A DNA stretch of 64,000 nt from Oryzias latipes. Its lineage: Eukaryota > Chordata > Actinopteri > Beloniformes > Adrianichthyidae. Numbering within the stretch: the stretch's first letter is position 1; each line of letters opens with the position of its first letter. The stretch is from contig NC_019859.2 of the NCBI RefSeq assembly GCF_002234675.1, forward strand, positions 16,045,002 through 16,109,001. The letters are read 5' to 3'. Shown here one piece after another: positions 12,679-47,700 of the stretch. Position numbers and translations under genes: made by a program. The notes under the pieces are model-generated. The model did no database searches. It saw only the letters and a list, made by a program, of their open reading frames with translations, and was not told the DNA's origin.

Positions 12679-12984
12679 TTATTTTATTTTTTTTTTGCTA
12701 CATGTTCCTGATTTACAAATGTTGGTGGAGATATGATAAAGCTATAAAACTCAGGCTCGTCATTAAAATCGAATTAAGTCAAGTTACGTTGCATCGCATC
12801 ACAGTGGCGTCTCAACATGACTGCAACCAACCGAGGCGCTGTGGCTCTTATTACTCATTTTATCGAATTCTTATCTGTCTTTTATGTATCTTATTGCTTG
12901 TTATAAATGTATGCTGCTCTTTTTAAAAAAACAAAACATTTTTGTTATTAATTTTAAACTTTTCTTTCCTTTTTTTTCCAGAAT

Positions 12985-13215
12985 GCTGGACAGCTCAGTT
13001 GGTTAAGTGAAGGACTTGCTCAGTGTTCAACTCCCAGTATGGGTCCTTGGGCAAGATCCACTACTGCCGAACTATGTAGGAAGTCTGGGTCCCTGTGTGC
13101 CGGTCCCCAGCCCGGCGAAAATACAAGGTTGTGTCAGGAAGGGCATGTAGAGTAAAAAAAACAAAAAATACTCTGCCAAACCACCCATGTGAATCTGTGA
13201 AAGCTGTCAAGCACA
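12985..13215 (+). mobile_element. tRNA-derived SINE with GTCCCCAGCCCGG body
   Basis: A-box-like CAGCTCAGTTGG and B-box-like GTTCAACTCCC, then GGTCCTTGGGCAAGATCC, GTGCCGGTCCCCAGCCCGG, GTCAGGAAGGGCATG and TCTGCCAAACCACCCATG. The same body recurs truncated at 47.59-47.70 kb. Confidence 0.75.
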
Positions 13216-15415
13216 TCCTCTGAATTTAATCAATTAAAAAGTTAAATAATGACAAACAAAACAAGTGGCATCGTAAAATAATAGCACCGATAAAAGCTCC
13301 TACCATCTATTTGTTCTAGTTAAGTTAGATCAGGGGATACCATTTTAGAATGTTTTTATCAACTTTATTTTCCAGAAATCTCACCCACCACTACATTAAA
13401 TGTCAAAGCTGCTGTTTTGTTTCACGGGTAAAACAGTCTGCTACTGATGTGGCCTGGTACAAACAGAAGTTCCAGCTCTTTTCAACAACTGTTCAAAGTA
13501 AAAAAAAAAGAGATACAACTGAATTCCAGGAAATGATTTTTATTTTTAAAGACAGTTTTTGCAATGATGCATCCATCCTAACACCACAGGCATGTGCAAC
13601 TTCATGTCAGATGCTTTGGCATTTAGTCATGGAACGCTGCGATTTAATGGCTGGTGTTAAAATAGTTCTGGTTTGGACAAGTGTCAAGGTAATCATCTCG
13701 AGCCCACATGATTCGACTTGACCACCAATAAACTCCCCGTAAGGGAAGTCTATTGTTCTTAGACAGACAGTTTAAAACACCAACCACTCATTTAACATTT
13801 TACTTTTTGCCTCAGAATTTTAAACAAGACATACTCAGATGCCTCAAAAGCAAGAATCTGTTTGTCTCTCATTTCCGGTCATTCAAATATGATAAAATGA
13901 TACATAAATGATATTTAGTGGTATTATTTAAAAGTGATGTAAATGTTACTAATAGGGAAAAAAATCAAAACGTGACATACCTGACCTTACAGTTTCTTAT
14001 TGTAACTGTGACAAAACAGCAGACAAAACCCTGTTGTCTGTTTTTCCGTCAAAGCCCAGTGTTGCAGTTCATGCTCAGTGGCGTAACAATGAATTATGGG
14101 GCCCTTAAAGGGCTGTTATTTCTCCAGACACCCACTTGTTTTAATAAAATGATCCTCCAGGAATTTCTCTCCAGCTGTGGGCCTTTCCATTGTCATAACC
14201 TTTCATCTTTCTTCCATCTGCAGTTACCTGGAGTCTAAGGACCTGACCTATGGACACCTGCTGGGCTGCAGAGATGTGTTTGACGTTCATAAATCACAGA
14301 GTGACTGCTTTATACTGTTATTTTTCCTGGTCCTCGCTGTTTTTAGGGGTTTGATGTGACCGGACCATATTCATGGGGGTACGACTTTAAGCTGGAGAAA
14401 CTCATTTGTCTTAGTTTCACATAGAAATTCCTTTAAAGAGAGGAACAAGATGGTGCATGTTATTTTTGTGTGCTTCCTGCAAGACAAAGTTACACAAATC
14501 AATCAGACTTTATTTATGGAGCACTTTGAAAGAGCCACTCCTGGACTAATGCGCTCCCCGTAAAAGGTAAGAATAAAATCACTTACGAGCAACGCAACTC
14601 TTAAAAAAAACAGGAATAATCTTTAAAAATGTTACAAAATGCTTGATCTAAGCAGCAACAAACCCTTACTATAAATGAGAACCCTTTACAATTTGACACA
14701 CCTGGTTAAGTAAAGGATTTTATCAAAAGTCAGTAACAAAAATGTTTGGAAAGAGTATCCAGGAGATTGCACAAAGAAAAGACAACAACGCTGCTCATCC
14801 TATAAATGCATGATGCTGACAAATGACCTCTGTTGAGTGACGTCTGTGCCTTTTTATCAAACCAATTGATCTGTACTGTCCTTCATCCTTATATATGACT
14901 TGTTTAGAGCAAATAAATAACTTTTATGTGTTACATTTTGCAGATTACCAACCACATGTAACCAACAAAAGTTAGAAGAACATGGAAATTGACAATTAAA
15001 ACTAATTTTTTCATTGATTATTTTCTGTATTTCCTTAGGCTGAGATGTTGTCAAACCAATGTTACTCTAAAAGCTGTTGATAATTTTGCCCTGTCCTGGT
15101 GCAACATCAGACTGCGACAAATTCAGGATTTTTACTCAGAATTTGAGATTTCCATAGAAATTTGCTGAATGCATAAAACCCACTAAAGAAAACAAACATG
15201 GTGGTGCCAAACAGATTTGCAATGATCAGTCCATTTGATCAGTGTTATTAAGAAGGAAGTATTGGCTGAATATTTAGTGTTTTTATCTAATGATTGAAGG
15301 GGGGTCTAAGGGCAGGGATGTCCAGTTTGGCTTAGTCAGTTTGTTAGTTCAATTTAGTACTCTCCTACTGAATTCTATGGATTCATGATCCTTTTGATTT
15401 TATGTTTAACTTTTT
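13216..15415. other. intergenic; only a LINE-like tail recognised
   Basis: No gene. Around 14500-14535, TCAGACTTTATTTATGGAGC, then ACTTTGAAAGAGCC, resembles fish LINE 3' tails. Frames of 106-123 codons at 13350 and 13918 (plus) show no protein family features. Confidence 0.45.
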
Positions 15416-15502
15416 CAATCACCGATACGAAGCCCATCGAGACGACTGTTGTTGTGAATTTGGGCTATACAAATAAAATTAAATTGAATTGAATTGAATT
15501 AA
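15416..15502 (+). mobile_element. LINE 3' end with (AATTG)n tail
   Basis: GACGACTGTTGTTGTGAATT, then TGGGCTATACAAATAAAATT and GAATTGAATTGAATT: a typical 5'-truncated fish LINE 3' end with microsatellite tail. Confidence 0.65.
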
Positions 15503-18500
15503 ATGTTTTAGAATACAGTTAACTGTAGTAACTGAGCAACATTTTCTCACTTGTTTTTATTGGACAGTAAAAAATCATTTGGAATGATGATTTTCTCCTT
15601 GTTTTTTTGTAAGAAATGTTTTAAAATAAAATATTTCTTCAATCCAGTCATTCCAAAAGAAAAAGGGAAAATAAAGCTTCCCATACGTGATGGCCTTCCA
15701 AGAAAGTAGAAACTAAAATACAAGGTGAAAAGATTTGCCGATGACGCCTTGTCAGACATGTGCACGCAAAGAGGAGACCAATGACAAGACTCAAAGTGTG
15801 ACTCAATAGGAGCCAACAAGTTCTGTGATCGTTTGTTTACAAATTAATCCCAGACGCAGAGCAGATAAATACATATATTACAATAGTTGACCAGGCTTGA
15901 CAAACAGATTCTGCCCTGATGCAGAAATACACAACAAATGAAACACCAGAACTTCTGTGATATGAAGTGACCCCTCTCAGTACAAGCATGGTTACAGAGG
16001 AAGGGTTTGGCTTCATGGAGGTGTGCTATTCACAAGATATTTCAGCCCTGCTAAAGTCAAAAACTTTGATTTTGTCCAAACGAAATGACCCTGGATGTAT
16101 GAATGTTTGTGAGACAATCCAAAACAATCTCTCCAAACTCTGTTTTTTTCATAACAACAATAATAATAGTACATTTTACTTACAAGACGCCTTTCTGAGC
16201 ACTTAAGGTTGCCGTAAAACATATATACGGTATATAAAATACAATAAACAGTTAAAACAACAGCAATTTAAATCCTTTAAATACAAAGGATGCTTCTGGA
16301 ACAGACTTGAGTTTTTATCGACATGCGATCATGTTTCCTTCGTCCATGTGCACTATATTTGTTGTGATGTTTCTGACAGGACTTGCATGCTCCAGAGGTG
16401 TTCCTGAAATCGGGACAGGCATGTTGATCCACTCCCAGCAGGCAGCTGGGATGCACATTGGTCTAGTCACCACTTACATGCAGTGGGCGTTTGGTTAGAA
16501 TTAGGCTTTGAGAAAGGGAAGAAAGTGTTTGCGGTCAGGCTCACAAAGAGCATCCATCCATGGTGAACAGCACAGAACAAAATGTACTTTATTGCCTGTA
16601 AATAACATTCAAATTACTTCCTTAAAGCAGCTGCTCATCCTGTGCTTGAAGTAGAAGAATATATGCTACATTCCACCTGACAGGTTTTGCTGCAGTTTCT
16701 CAAAAAAAAAAAAACTGAACTGCAGACCTGTTTTCTCTCAGGACTAAAACTGAGCTATCAAATTCAGAAATGTTTCAGCTTCAGTTCTCATTTGAAGCAG
16801 ACGAACAGGGGGGCAAACTCTCATGAATTGGCCCCTTACACGCTGGCATCTGAACACACCACATCATAAAGTAATGACCCCCCTCAGGACACATACTTGA
16901 TACCGGCTGCATGCACATTTCCTTCTCTGTGCTCTCAGGATGTTTTCCAATAAGAGAGTTCGTCAACAGAATCCAAGTGTTGCACAATTCATTTGCAAGG
17001 CTAGAGTTTATTCTTAGGTGGATGTTCACTTATGTTCTTTTTACGTAATGAGTTTTTCTGAGGAACTGGCAAAGGCGCACTTAAACTTTTGGCCAGGTTC
17101 AACAAATGTGCTGCAGCAGTTGAAACCGTCTTTTAGAAACTTTAGTAACAAAACATTTCATCTAAAACTGTAAATTATGGGGTTCAGTTCTTTTAGTTTC
17201 TTTTTTGCATCTCCTGTCCCTGTTTGTCTCTTCTCTTCATGACACATGGAAGCCTCTAAAATAAGCAATTCATGAACATTGTTCCAAAAAGAAGAAAGGT
17301 AATTTGCAAATCCAATCAACAAAATTAACCTATTTTTTTTCAGAATTTTGAAATAATCTTACATTGTTTCACAAAAATTTTGTAGCAATTTTTATTCAAA
17401 CGTTATCTGCTTTGTCACATGTTCATTTGTCTGTATCAGTATTTCGGCGGAGCATCTCTTTGTACACAGCAAGAAAAAAGCGACGGCTTATCAGCTTTAG
17501 ATAAGTGATCTTTTGGAAGTGTTTGCTAGGAAACGGTGGCAAAACCCAGGAAGAAGCAGATCTCACATTGTTCGAAGTTTTATGGTTAAAAATAGAGAAT
17601 CTTGGGAATTTGTGTCACCATTTTTTTAAAACCTCGTTGAGATTCCATCCTAATATTCCTTTCCTAGAATCAGAGATTCAACAATTTCTGCGGAGTCAAC
17701 AAGTAATGGAAAAGTGCTGCCGGAGTATGTGCGGTGTGTCAGCTGGGATTCCTGCGTGTTTTTTTGTTTTGTTTGTTTTTTTGACCTGAGAGGACTTGTG
17801 AAGGTGGCTCAGCGTGACATTGCAGCAAGTGGAGGGTTAAATCTGCGTTCCTCCATAAAACCCATGGAAAAATAATGAATCACTGTGCAGCTTAGTAAAG
17901 CATTCCCTTTATCTGTGCACCACGATCTACTCAGACATTTATGTCAGCTCCAGAGCAAAAGGTTCAAAAGGAAAGGACTACAAAAGTAATCTGGTTCTGT
18001 TTCGCTGTACTCTAATTTGTTAAGCGATCCACTGTTAGATGGGTTCAGCTTGACAGTTGTGGAGAAAAAAAATAAAATCAAACTTTTACAGAGATAATTT
18101 ATCATCTCGTTGGTGGTTGCTCATGTGGGGCGGGGGGCTTTGTGTCTGTGCTTGTGTACGATGTGGCTTCTCCTGTTCCACACATTGTTTCCAGAAGGGA
18201 GGATAAGGCCCAAAGTAATTACTGCAATTTATGATCAAAGCTGGAACAATGTCCAAGACAAATACAAGCGTGGCATCGGGTAGCAGCACATCTGAAGACG
18301 CGGGGAGAACTTGAGATCGCCTGAGTAAGAAGTGCCAGTGAATGGCTGAAACCACATCACTGTGTTTGTTTGTGAGGAAGAAGCGGCTGGAAGTTAATCA
18401 CAGGTGCTCATTACGCCCCATGTACAAACTGACCTCATGGGTTCTTAGTGAACTAAGATGCGGAATGCTGAGAAATGAAAGGGATTGGTTTGGGCTCAGT

Positions 18501-19059
18501 TTCCTGTAGTCATATTTTTTTTCTTCAAATATATATATATTTTTGATCATTTTGCCACTTTACTGTACATTTGACCATTAAAACCTTCTGAATATTTACT
18601 TTATCGCTACACAGATCAGGAGAAGCTTGTGCCATTTCTGTGCTAAATGATGCAGAACTCACTAGAAAGCATTTTTATGGCATCAACAAAGCTGTTTCGC
18701 CTGATTTCAGAAGGTAAACGGACAAGAAAAACACAGTTGTGCTTATTATTTTTCTTTATGGTAAAACTGCAAAGTCTTCCCTTTGGACCAAAATAGCTAT
18801 TCTATGTTCTGTCGTGAGATGGGGCTGAGAAAAGGCCTCAACTTTGGTTTCTTCCCAGCAGTAGGTGGTCCTGGTTAACTTTTTAGGGATAAATCATTTC
18901 ATAGAATTTTCTCCAACAGAAAAAAAAGCAGATGTGTTGATCTGTGTTTAGCACACACCACAACTAAACAGAGAATATTATATATACAGAGTTCATGCAA
19001 AGTTATCGTTGCTGTTACGGCTGCTTTCTTGGTTTGTGTACTTTTAGGGAATCAACCAG
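15503..19059. other. intergenic, mostly unique
   Basis: A degenerate LINE tail at about 16155-16230 (AATAATAATAGTACATTTTA, then CAAGACGCCTTTCTGAGCAC). A short AT run at 18530-18541. The block 16300-18470 has balanced composition and no repeat, with no exon recognised. Confidence 0.45.
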
Positions 19060-19546
19060 TTATTTGAATATTTGAAGATCCGCTTCAATAAAAATTGTGT
19101 TTATGGTATTTTTAGCATATTCTTACTGCATTTAGCATACTCTTGCTGCATTTTCTCATGACGGAGATAAAAACTGTTGTTCTCAGTATTTCTTTATTCA
19201 AATTGTTGGGAATCAGGAGCAGATGATGATAAAAAAGGCCGAAAATGATGTGACGTAAAATACAAGTATCATCCAAGTAATGTTATCTTGGGGTTGTGAG
19301 GCGTAGTAAGCTAGCAGGAGAGGGCGTAAACAAAGGGATGATGGGATGATTACTCCGTACCAACAGTCCCGCCCACAACTCAGAGGCAAATTTTAATGAA
19401 CTCCTGATGCTCTGCAGAAACTATGTCCTAGAAAACGACACAGGTTTTTTTATTTTACCTAAAAAACAACATAGTTGTAATTAAAAGACCACTGGGAACG
19501 CTTTCAAAAGAGATCAAAAGATGATCAGAGTGGGACTTTGAGCAAA
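19060..19546 (+). mobile_element. MITE family A, copy A4
   Basis: Close match to A1: TTTTCTCATGACGGAG, GGGATGATGGGATGATTACT, ACAGTCCCGCCCACAACTCA, CTATGTCCTAGAAAACGACA, and right end GATGATCAGAGTGGGACTTT, then GAG. Confidence 0.7.
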
Positions 19547-19644
19547 GAATCTCATTTAGGTGGCCTGAAGATGGCAAGGACTCCAGAAATCAGCAGCTAA
19601 GGTCCAAAGAAAGGCTTAAAGACGTTTGCTAAAAAAAACCTTTA

Positions 19645-19850
19645 TCCCTTGTGCTATCCTATGGGGTCAAGATGACCATTGACGTGTTCTCCCTACCAAG
19701 ACAAAGGTGGATAAAGGTGGACAGATTTCATGTAATCCATGGACACCAGTGAAGATCACAAATCATTGAAGATAAAAGGTTCAGAGCACTGTCTAGTGGG
19801 TCTAGATGACCCAACTCCCAATGTTAAAGTGCCTAGGATAGCACAAGGGT
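19645..19850 (+). mobile_element. MITE family B, copy B2
   Basis: TCCCTTGTGCTATCCTATGG to GATAGCACAAGGGT; internal sequence nearly identical to the other copies. Confidence 0.85.
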
Positions 19851-22336
19851 CAATTGGAAATAAAAGAAAGTCCTGCTCCTTGGATTAAACAAAAATAATA
19901 ATAATTTAGGTCATAAAATGTTCACATTTTTTTGCTCAGTATCTCCCACATCTACAAATCGAGGACACATAATGAAAAAGTCAATCACTGGATGTTTAAC
20001 ATGAGACCTGTGAGCTTTTTTTCCCTCCACAGATGAGTTTCTGATACAACACACTGTCAACAGAATGGGAAACTTTGAAACTGAGACTGCTACCGAGCTC
20101 CTGAAATGTCTCTCAGTTTGCCTAAGGAGCCCGTTGTCCTGCAGTTGTACCCCACTAAACCTGCCTTCAACTGTACGTGAACCTCTGACCGCAAATATAC
20201 ACCGCCGAGTCCTCCAAGTGGTGACAAGTAAAGATATACAGTTTCCTTTTTCAGACACCCTCACTCTGTATGAAGCGCAGAATTCGTATTAATTTGCTAT
20301 GAGGTTGGGAAACTGATGCTTTTTCTTTGATGTGTGCACGACTCCACTTTTGATGCACGACCCCTTCATGCTGGGCTTTCGTCTCATAAGTTAATGTCTC
20401 AGAGGCTGTCCGGCCTCATCCATAAACGCCGGCTTGACTGCGCCATAAATGGGAATGATTTATCCAGCCCCTGTAAACTTGGAGTAATGAACTGTTGCAT
20501 GAAGCTTCCTGCACTGCAGCTGTTTGAGTCAAAATGAACATATCCGGAAAGTTCCCCCTTGTCCCTCCAAGGGAGTCCACATTTGGGTCTGTGGGTCTAA
20601 CGTTTAAAGATACTTTGTCATTTCCAAGTATTTGAAGTGATGAAAGTGATGAAAATTACTGCAGACTTGATGAAAAGATTCATGAATATTTAATGGCTGC
20701 AATGCAAAAAGAAAAACCAAATAAGTAGTTTTGTGACGTTCCAAAATAAAAGCATCAATTGGATTAGCCTTGTTATACCAAATCGCTCGTCAGACATCCA
20801 CTAAACTCTTCATTTTGCCTTTGAAAACCCAAACTTCTTCCTGCAAATGGGCACCAACTCTGCCCCACAAATGCTAGTCAGAGCCAACACAGAGGAATGC
20901 CACTTCCCCTGAATTTTAATCATGTCCTGTGTCTTTGAATCGCATATTTCAAAGTAAAGCCTGTTTTTGTCGTGACCGGCTTTGACGGGAACCCAAAACA
21001 GATGGAAGGAAATTGGAGATAAATGCAGATGGAGTCCATGTGGGATGGGATGAGACAGTGATGATGTCAATAAAGGCATGATGCTTGCATCTATAATGGT
21101 GCACAGGAGCCACATACATAACTTCCTAGGCTGCATTAGGTGATGTATGGAATAAAGATTCTTCCAACTGCAGTTTGATGTCATTGCATTGATGTCTTCT
21201 AGCAGCTTTTCGAATCAACCAAATTTTGTTATTTACTGAATACTTAAGTCTAACTTCTTACAGTTTCAGTTCAATCTTTTGACCTGCATAAGTGCAACAA
21301 AAGCACAACCTATGAATGATAGGAGGTGGAGTACAGACAGACCCTCCGGCCCCTGGCACCTGTAAGCTCACTCTGTGTAACACCCTCCACAGCAATTAGC
21401 CAGTGCACACAATAGCACCACCCAGAGAGCGCATATCCTTTACAGATAATTAGGTTGACATTTATGAAACATCTCTGCCAAAATCGTATCATTTTGATGT
21501 GGTACAAAAGTCTATCACATCAAAAGCATATCAGAGATTAAACACAACCTCGTAGAAAACACTTTAAAAAAACTGTTGGGAGTATTTCTGACAGAACTTT
21601 TCTCAATCCTTTATTTCCCACTTCTGCATCTGGGAGCCAGCTGTGGCTCTCTGTATACACTGTGTGAGGGGTGTTTAAGCCTGATTGAGGTCAACAGGAG
21701 GTTTGTCTAATATGACGGACAGCTGATTGACCAAATGAGAGGTCACCACGGCTTCCAGCGGGACAAAGTGACATTTTGAAGAAGGGGGATGCTGAAATGA
21801 GGGCAGCTGCAAGGACAAAGAGATGAAGAGGTGATGAAAAGTCAGAGTTTCCAGTTGTAAGAGCGGGAAGCTGCCATCCCAACAGAAGAAGAAGAAAAAA
21901 GATTTTAGTATTTACTAAATAAATTCTGGTATATACAAATACTTTATTGAGCAGTGATACAGTGAAGTTTTCTAATGGAATTGTTTAGTTTGCATGTGCA
22001 GACAAATATGAAAAAATTAGAAAACTTTTTTACCTGCAAACTCATAAAAAATGTAACACCTTAAAGCCTAAATGTATTTCCAGCTATGGAAAAAAAATCA
22101 GTTTTGTTTTCTTGCTGTCATATAGATGCTGAATTAAGATAATTTTGGAGTAGGTTCATGCATATCTGCATCAATAGGGTTACAGTGTGAAAAAATATAT
22201 GTAATTACAGTATTTCTGACAAAAAAACAATTTTAATTTATTTTTTTTATCTAAAACAGTCTTAAAGTCCCAGTTTTGCAAATTGCCAACAGCAAATTAA
22301 AGATTTAACATATTCAGTTTGTCACTGGATGAAGTT
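19851..22336. other. intergenic, unique; possible conserved non-coding block near 20.3-20.55 kb
   Basis: No gene. The 20040-20290 and 20330-20540 stretches have balanced composition, CpGs and no repeat match, unlike surrounding AT-rich DNA; they could be regulatory. Frames here have no recognisable product. Confidence 0.35.
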
Positions 22337-22532
22337 AACCTATGACCCCACCCTTACATTGACGTGTTCTCCCTACCATGACAAAGGTGGATAAAGGTGG
22401 AAAGATTTCATGTAATCCATGGACACCAGTGAGGTTCACAAATTATTGAAGAAAAAAAGGTTCAGCGCACTGTCTAGTGGGTCTAGATGACCCAACTCCC
22501 AATGTTAAAGTGCCTAGGATAGCACAAGGGTT
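22337..22532 (+). mobile_element. MITE family B, copy B3 (left end shortened)
   Basis: Begins AACC|TATGACCCCACCC, lacking about 16 bp of the left terminus; right end AGGATAGCACAAGGGTT intact. Lies just downstream of the papss1 3' end. Confidence 0.85.
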
Positions 22533-22736
22533 ACCACAAAAAACCTTCCTAAAGACGCGTAAAAACAAAGTTTCTCACATTTTACTTCAGCATTTCAGCT
22601 CAGTTTCAGATAAACAGCTTCGTGTTCAAAGCTTTGCTTTTTTTCTAACATTAACTTACTGGATTTGGAGTTATTCCGAGTAAATAAAATTTGAGAAAAA
22701 TACCACAAAAACTGAAAAAGTGAGTTATTTTTTTTT

Positions 22737-23543
22737 CTAAAAATTGTTTATTGGACAAGGAATAGAATTACCCCATCTCCAAACACCTAAATATATAGAA
22801 TACCAGGAAAAATACAGAAAAATATTAGCAGATACAAGAAAAAAAGGTTAAATATATGACATGTAAATAGTTACATGCAGAATGAGGTTAATATGATGGA
22901 AGACAATTTGAATTAAAGAACTGACCACTACATGAACAGCTGGGACAAAACAAATAAAAACAATTAATAAAGGTTCTATTTGTTCTTTTTTAAACAAGAC
23001 GTGACTGATTGTGAAGACCAAGGCACTCAACTCACACTTTTAATACTTGTGCACACATCTTTTGTCTTTTGCACAAGGAAAATACAAAGAAGCTTCTTTG
23101 TGCCGCAGGCGTGCAAAAGGTGAACTCCATTAGTAACACTTTAGATGTGGACAAAACTCAAAAGTCATTCCTGAACATTCTAGTACTGTTCAACAGTCCC
23201 GTCCATTCAGGTCATCAGGAGCTTCTTGCATCTTTGATCATTTTTGTACAATCGTTTTAAACCAGATGTTAGAAAATACAGTTTAAGTGTTAATGAAACA
23301 CTAACGCCTACTTTTATAAAATGTCATGTTTGCAGCAAACCGACTTCTCTCATAGTTTTTAAATGCAGATAAATAAAACACATACAGCTAAAACGCAGTC
23401 AAGACAAAACTAAAAACAAACCAGAAGCATAGAGCAGGAAAGTGACAGATAAAAGGTTTGTGTTATAGACGTGAGTGGTCCCCTCCTTTGGAGCAGAAGC
23501 TGTTCCCATTCTTCCCGTCTTGGTCGTGCGAGGATCAGCACCT
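22737..23543 (-). other. papss1: probable papss1 3' UTR
   Basis: Sequence downstream of the papss1 stop. No coding potential is seen. A consensus AATAAA on the minus strand lies at 22752-22747, about 0.8 kb after the stop, and a weaker ATTAAA at 23044-23039. The real 3' end is inferred, not shown. Confidence 0.4.
22747..22752 (-). terminator. candidate poly(A) signal of papss1
   Basis: AATAAA on the minus strand, about 790 bp past the papss1 stop codon. Single hexamers are frequent in AT-rich DNA, so this is only a candidate. Confidence 0.35.
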
Positions 23544-45406
<21,863 letters not shown>

Positions 45407-45960
45407 TGCTTAGCGGGGGGGGGAGCTAATTTAAACAAATTAGCACTTAAGTAGGTCAAGCACAAACACTAGAGCGAATGTGGCTTTTTTAACAGTACAG
45501 GTGGGGCTTCTAAAGCATGGAATGCAGAAGCCACTGGCTTTGGCACTACTACAAAACGAGGCGCCGGTGCACCAGCAAGCACTACTTCCTTAGCGCCTAC
45601 GTCACGAGTGACGTAGCATCTCGGAAGAAAAACTGGTCTGAAATCAGTTCAGCATCACCGTCTATCCGTTAGAACTGCGAATGTCCGGGTAACCGACCTG
45701 ATCTGAATCCGTGAAGGGTTCACACTTGAAAGGAAAATTCCAGGTGAATTGAGAAATATTGAATATATGTAGAAAATATAGAATTTTTACATTTAATACT
45801 TGCATTTTTCATGTTTCTTTAGTTGTATTGTAATAAATAAATAATCTGCTAGTGATACATAAGCAGATTTCTACAAAATTGAAAACATCGCACGCCAACT
45901 CCAGGAGCAGCAATTTCAAAAGAACATAGTTACAGGGCGACACACATGCGCTGATTACAG
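45407..45960. promoter_or_regulatory. putative bidirectional promoter between papss1 (-) and sgms2 exon 1 (+)
   Basis: CpG-richer block between the papss1 start codon and the candidate first exon of sgms2. It contains the 20-bp inverted repeat CTACGTCAC-GA-GTGACGTAG at 45597-45616, which carries two opposed ATF/CREB-like TGACGTAG half-elements, and an ETS-like CGGAAG at 45622-45627. No TATA box stands out. Strand-symmetric sites in a short head-to-head interval suggest shared control. Transcription starts are not visible in sequence. Confidence 0.45.
45597..45616. promoter_or_regulatory. palindromic ATF/CREB-like element
   Basis: CTACGTCACGAGTGACGTAG: two exact inverted 9-bp arms around GA. 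Each arm contains TGACGTAG, close to the CRE/ATF consensus. It sits about 190 bp upstream of the papss1 ATG. Confidence 0.45.
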
Positions 45961-46141
45961 GACAGCCGTGAATTACAGAGGGATACTGGCGCGCTCGTGG
46001 CGCTTCAGGGAGGAGCGCCTCAGCAAAAGCTACAGACAGCTCCGCGCATTGGAACAGTGCAACCAGCGGCGGACATTCGGGCAGCATCTGGAAGCATCAG
46101 GGATTCCGAGGAGGACAGCAAGAAGGCCCAAGCAAGGAAAG
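45950..46141 (+). other. sgms2: candidate non-coding first exon of sgms2
   Basis: GC-rich stretch (about 45.96-46.14 kb) in AT-rich surroundings, ending at a plausible donor, GGAAAG|gtagga at 46141/46142. Human SGMS2 has non-coding 5' exons, and the sgms2 coding start at 53685 lies just after a splice acceptor (ttggcag| at 53643), so an upstream exon is required. This is the best candidate I see, but other positions in 46.1-53.6 kb cannot be excluded. An open frame through it from a GTG (45968) has no recognisable product. Confidence 0.4.
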
Positions 46142-47584
46142 GTAGGATGCATAAAAAACACCGGGAAAAATAAAGGAATGGACAAATCTTCCATGCGTTT
46201 TTGGCCTATTCGCGATGCGTTTGTAACGGTCGGGATTCTGTGGTGCCCAAGGGATGAAATCCAACTTTTAAGCCATATGGGGATGTAAACTGTACAGAAC
46301 GTCTACTGCCAAACTCGTGTTTTGTTTAGATTAATGCCAAATATGCCGACATTTAGTAATAATTTGTGCATGATTTACCATTTTCCAATTAAAGGAACAG
46401 TCTATTTTATTCATTTACTGAAACCGCACAACTTTAGTTGTGATTTTCTTCTATTTTTAGATTTTCCGTTAACAGTTCTCTTTTTAGACTTGGGATAACC
46501 TGTTGCCCCACCCTCCAAGCCTTATGCATAACCTTGTGTTTAACACTGTGTGGGGTCACTGTGCTACACCCCAAGAGTAAACTTCAGAGGTGGCTGTGGT
46601 CCAAGCATCACATGTGCCAAATTTCCCACTCTATAATATGTATGTAAGGCATTTAAAAAAAGAAACACCCAGCCATGTCATTGACAGTCCTTTCCAGCAT
46701 CCCTCATCATTTGTGGCTTTGGTACCCAGAAAAGAATGGATGTAGGGTTCTTGGACTAAGATATATCCAAGCTCCATGAAAAGACTTTCAAAATAGTGAC
46801 TAAAGCAACCTTTAGTTAACCTAAAATGAATGTTAAGAAATCGACAAAAGACGATGACAATCTCTGAATCCAACAGAGCAATCAAAAATGATCATCTATG
46901 CCTATTTCCTGCCATGTTATCTTTAAGATTTAAAGATAAATTATTATGAAAGGTTACACTGTCTTTGGTCGGTTGTTGAGAATCCTCTTGATGTTCACAG
47001 AAGTGGTTTACGTTCAAGGCTTTGCTGCTCTGCTAATGGTGGAGCATGGACATTAACAAGTGTGAGAGTGGCTTTTAATTGCTTCCAAGCGGCAGTGGTT
47101 CCCTTTAATATCCTGCCGGTCGCCACACACCTTGCTTCAAAAGTGGGCATTGGCTTTTTTTAGGCTGAGCACTACTGTGAAGGGAAACATTGATCTTCAA
47201 ATTCCTCCATGTGTGCAAAGCCCATCCTAAATTCTTTCTCAGAAACAGAATTTTTGCATTCCATCCCTTTGAATTAGAACATTTTTCTCCAATTTTGTCT
47301 TGTGCAAATGACAAGTTGATTTTTTTTAATATGCTGAGCTGACCTCCCTTTAAATTCACCAAGGACTTGCAACAAATCTGAACATAGTTTAATTTTCATC
47401 TACGTAGAACTTAAAAAGAACCTTACATATTACATAAATTATATATTTATTTACCTATAAACCTATTTACCTATATATTTATTGACCTATAACACTCCTA
47501 AAATATCAAATATGCTTTCATTTCATTGATTGATCTTTTTTTATTTGGCAGTTGTATTTCCTTATAGAATTCAACATGTCTAGG

Positions 47585-47700
47585 ACTGCGCCCTGTACCG
47601 GTCCCCAGCCCGGATAAAATACAGTCAGGAAGGTCATCTGGCATTAAAAAAAACTCTCTGTCAAACCACCTATGCGAATCCGTGAAAGCTGACCTTTGAA
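47585..47700 (+). mobile_element. truncated SINE (same body as 13 kb copy)
   Basis: CTGTACCGGTCCCCAGCCCG, then GATAAAATACAGTCAGGAAG, then CTCTGTCAAACCACCTATGC and GTGAAAGCTGACC. The tRNA-like head is missing. Confidence 0.7.

Noticed and set aside
45968..46288. 106-codon plus-strand frame as a protein-coding gene
   Set aside because: Starts only at GTG, is basic and low in family features, and crosses a likely splice donor at 46141; better explained as a non-coding first exon.
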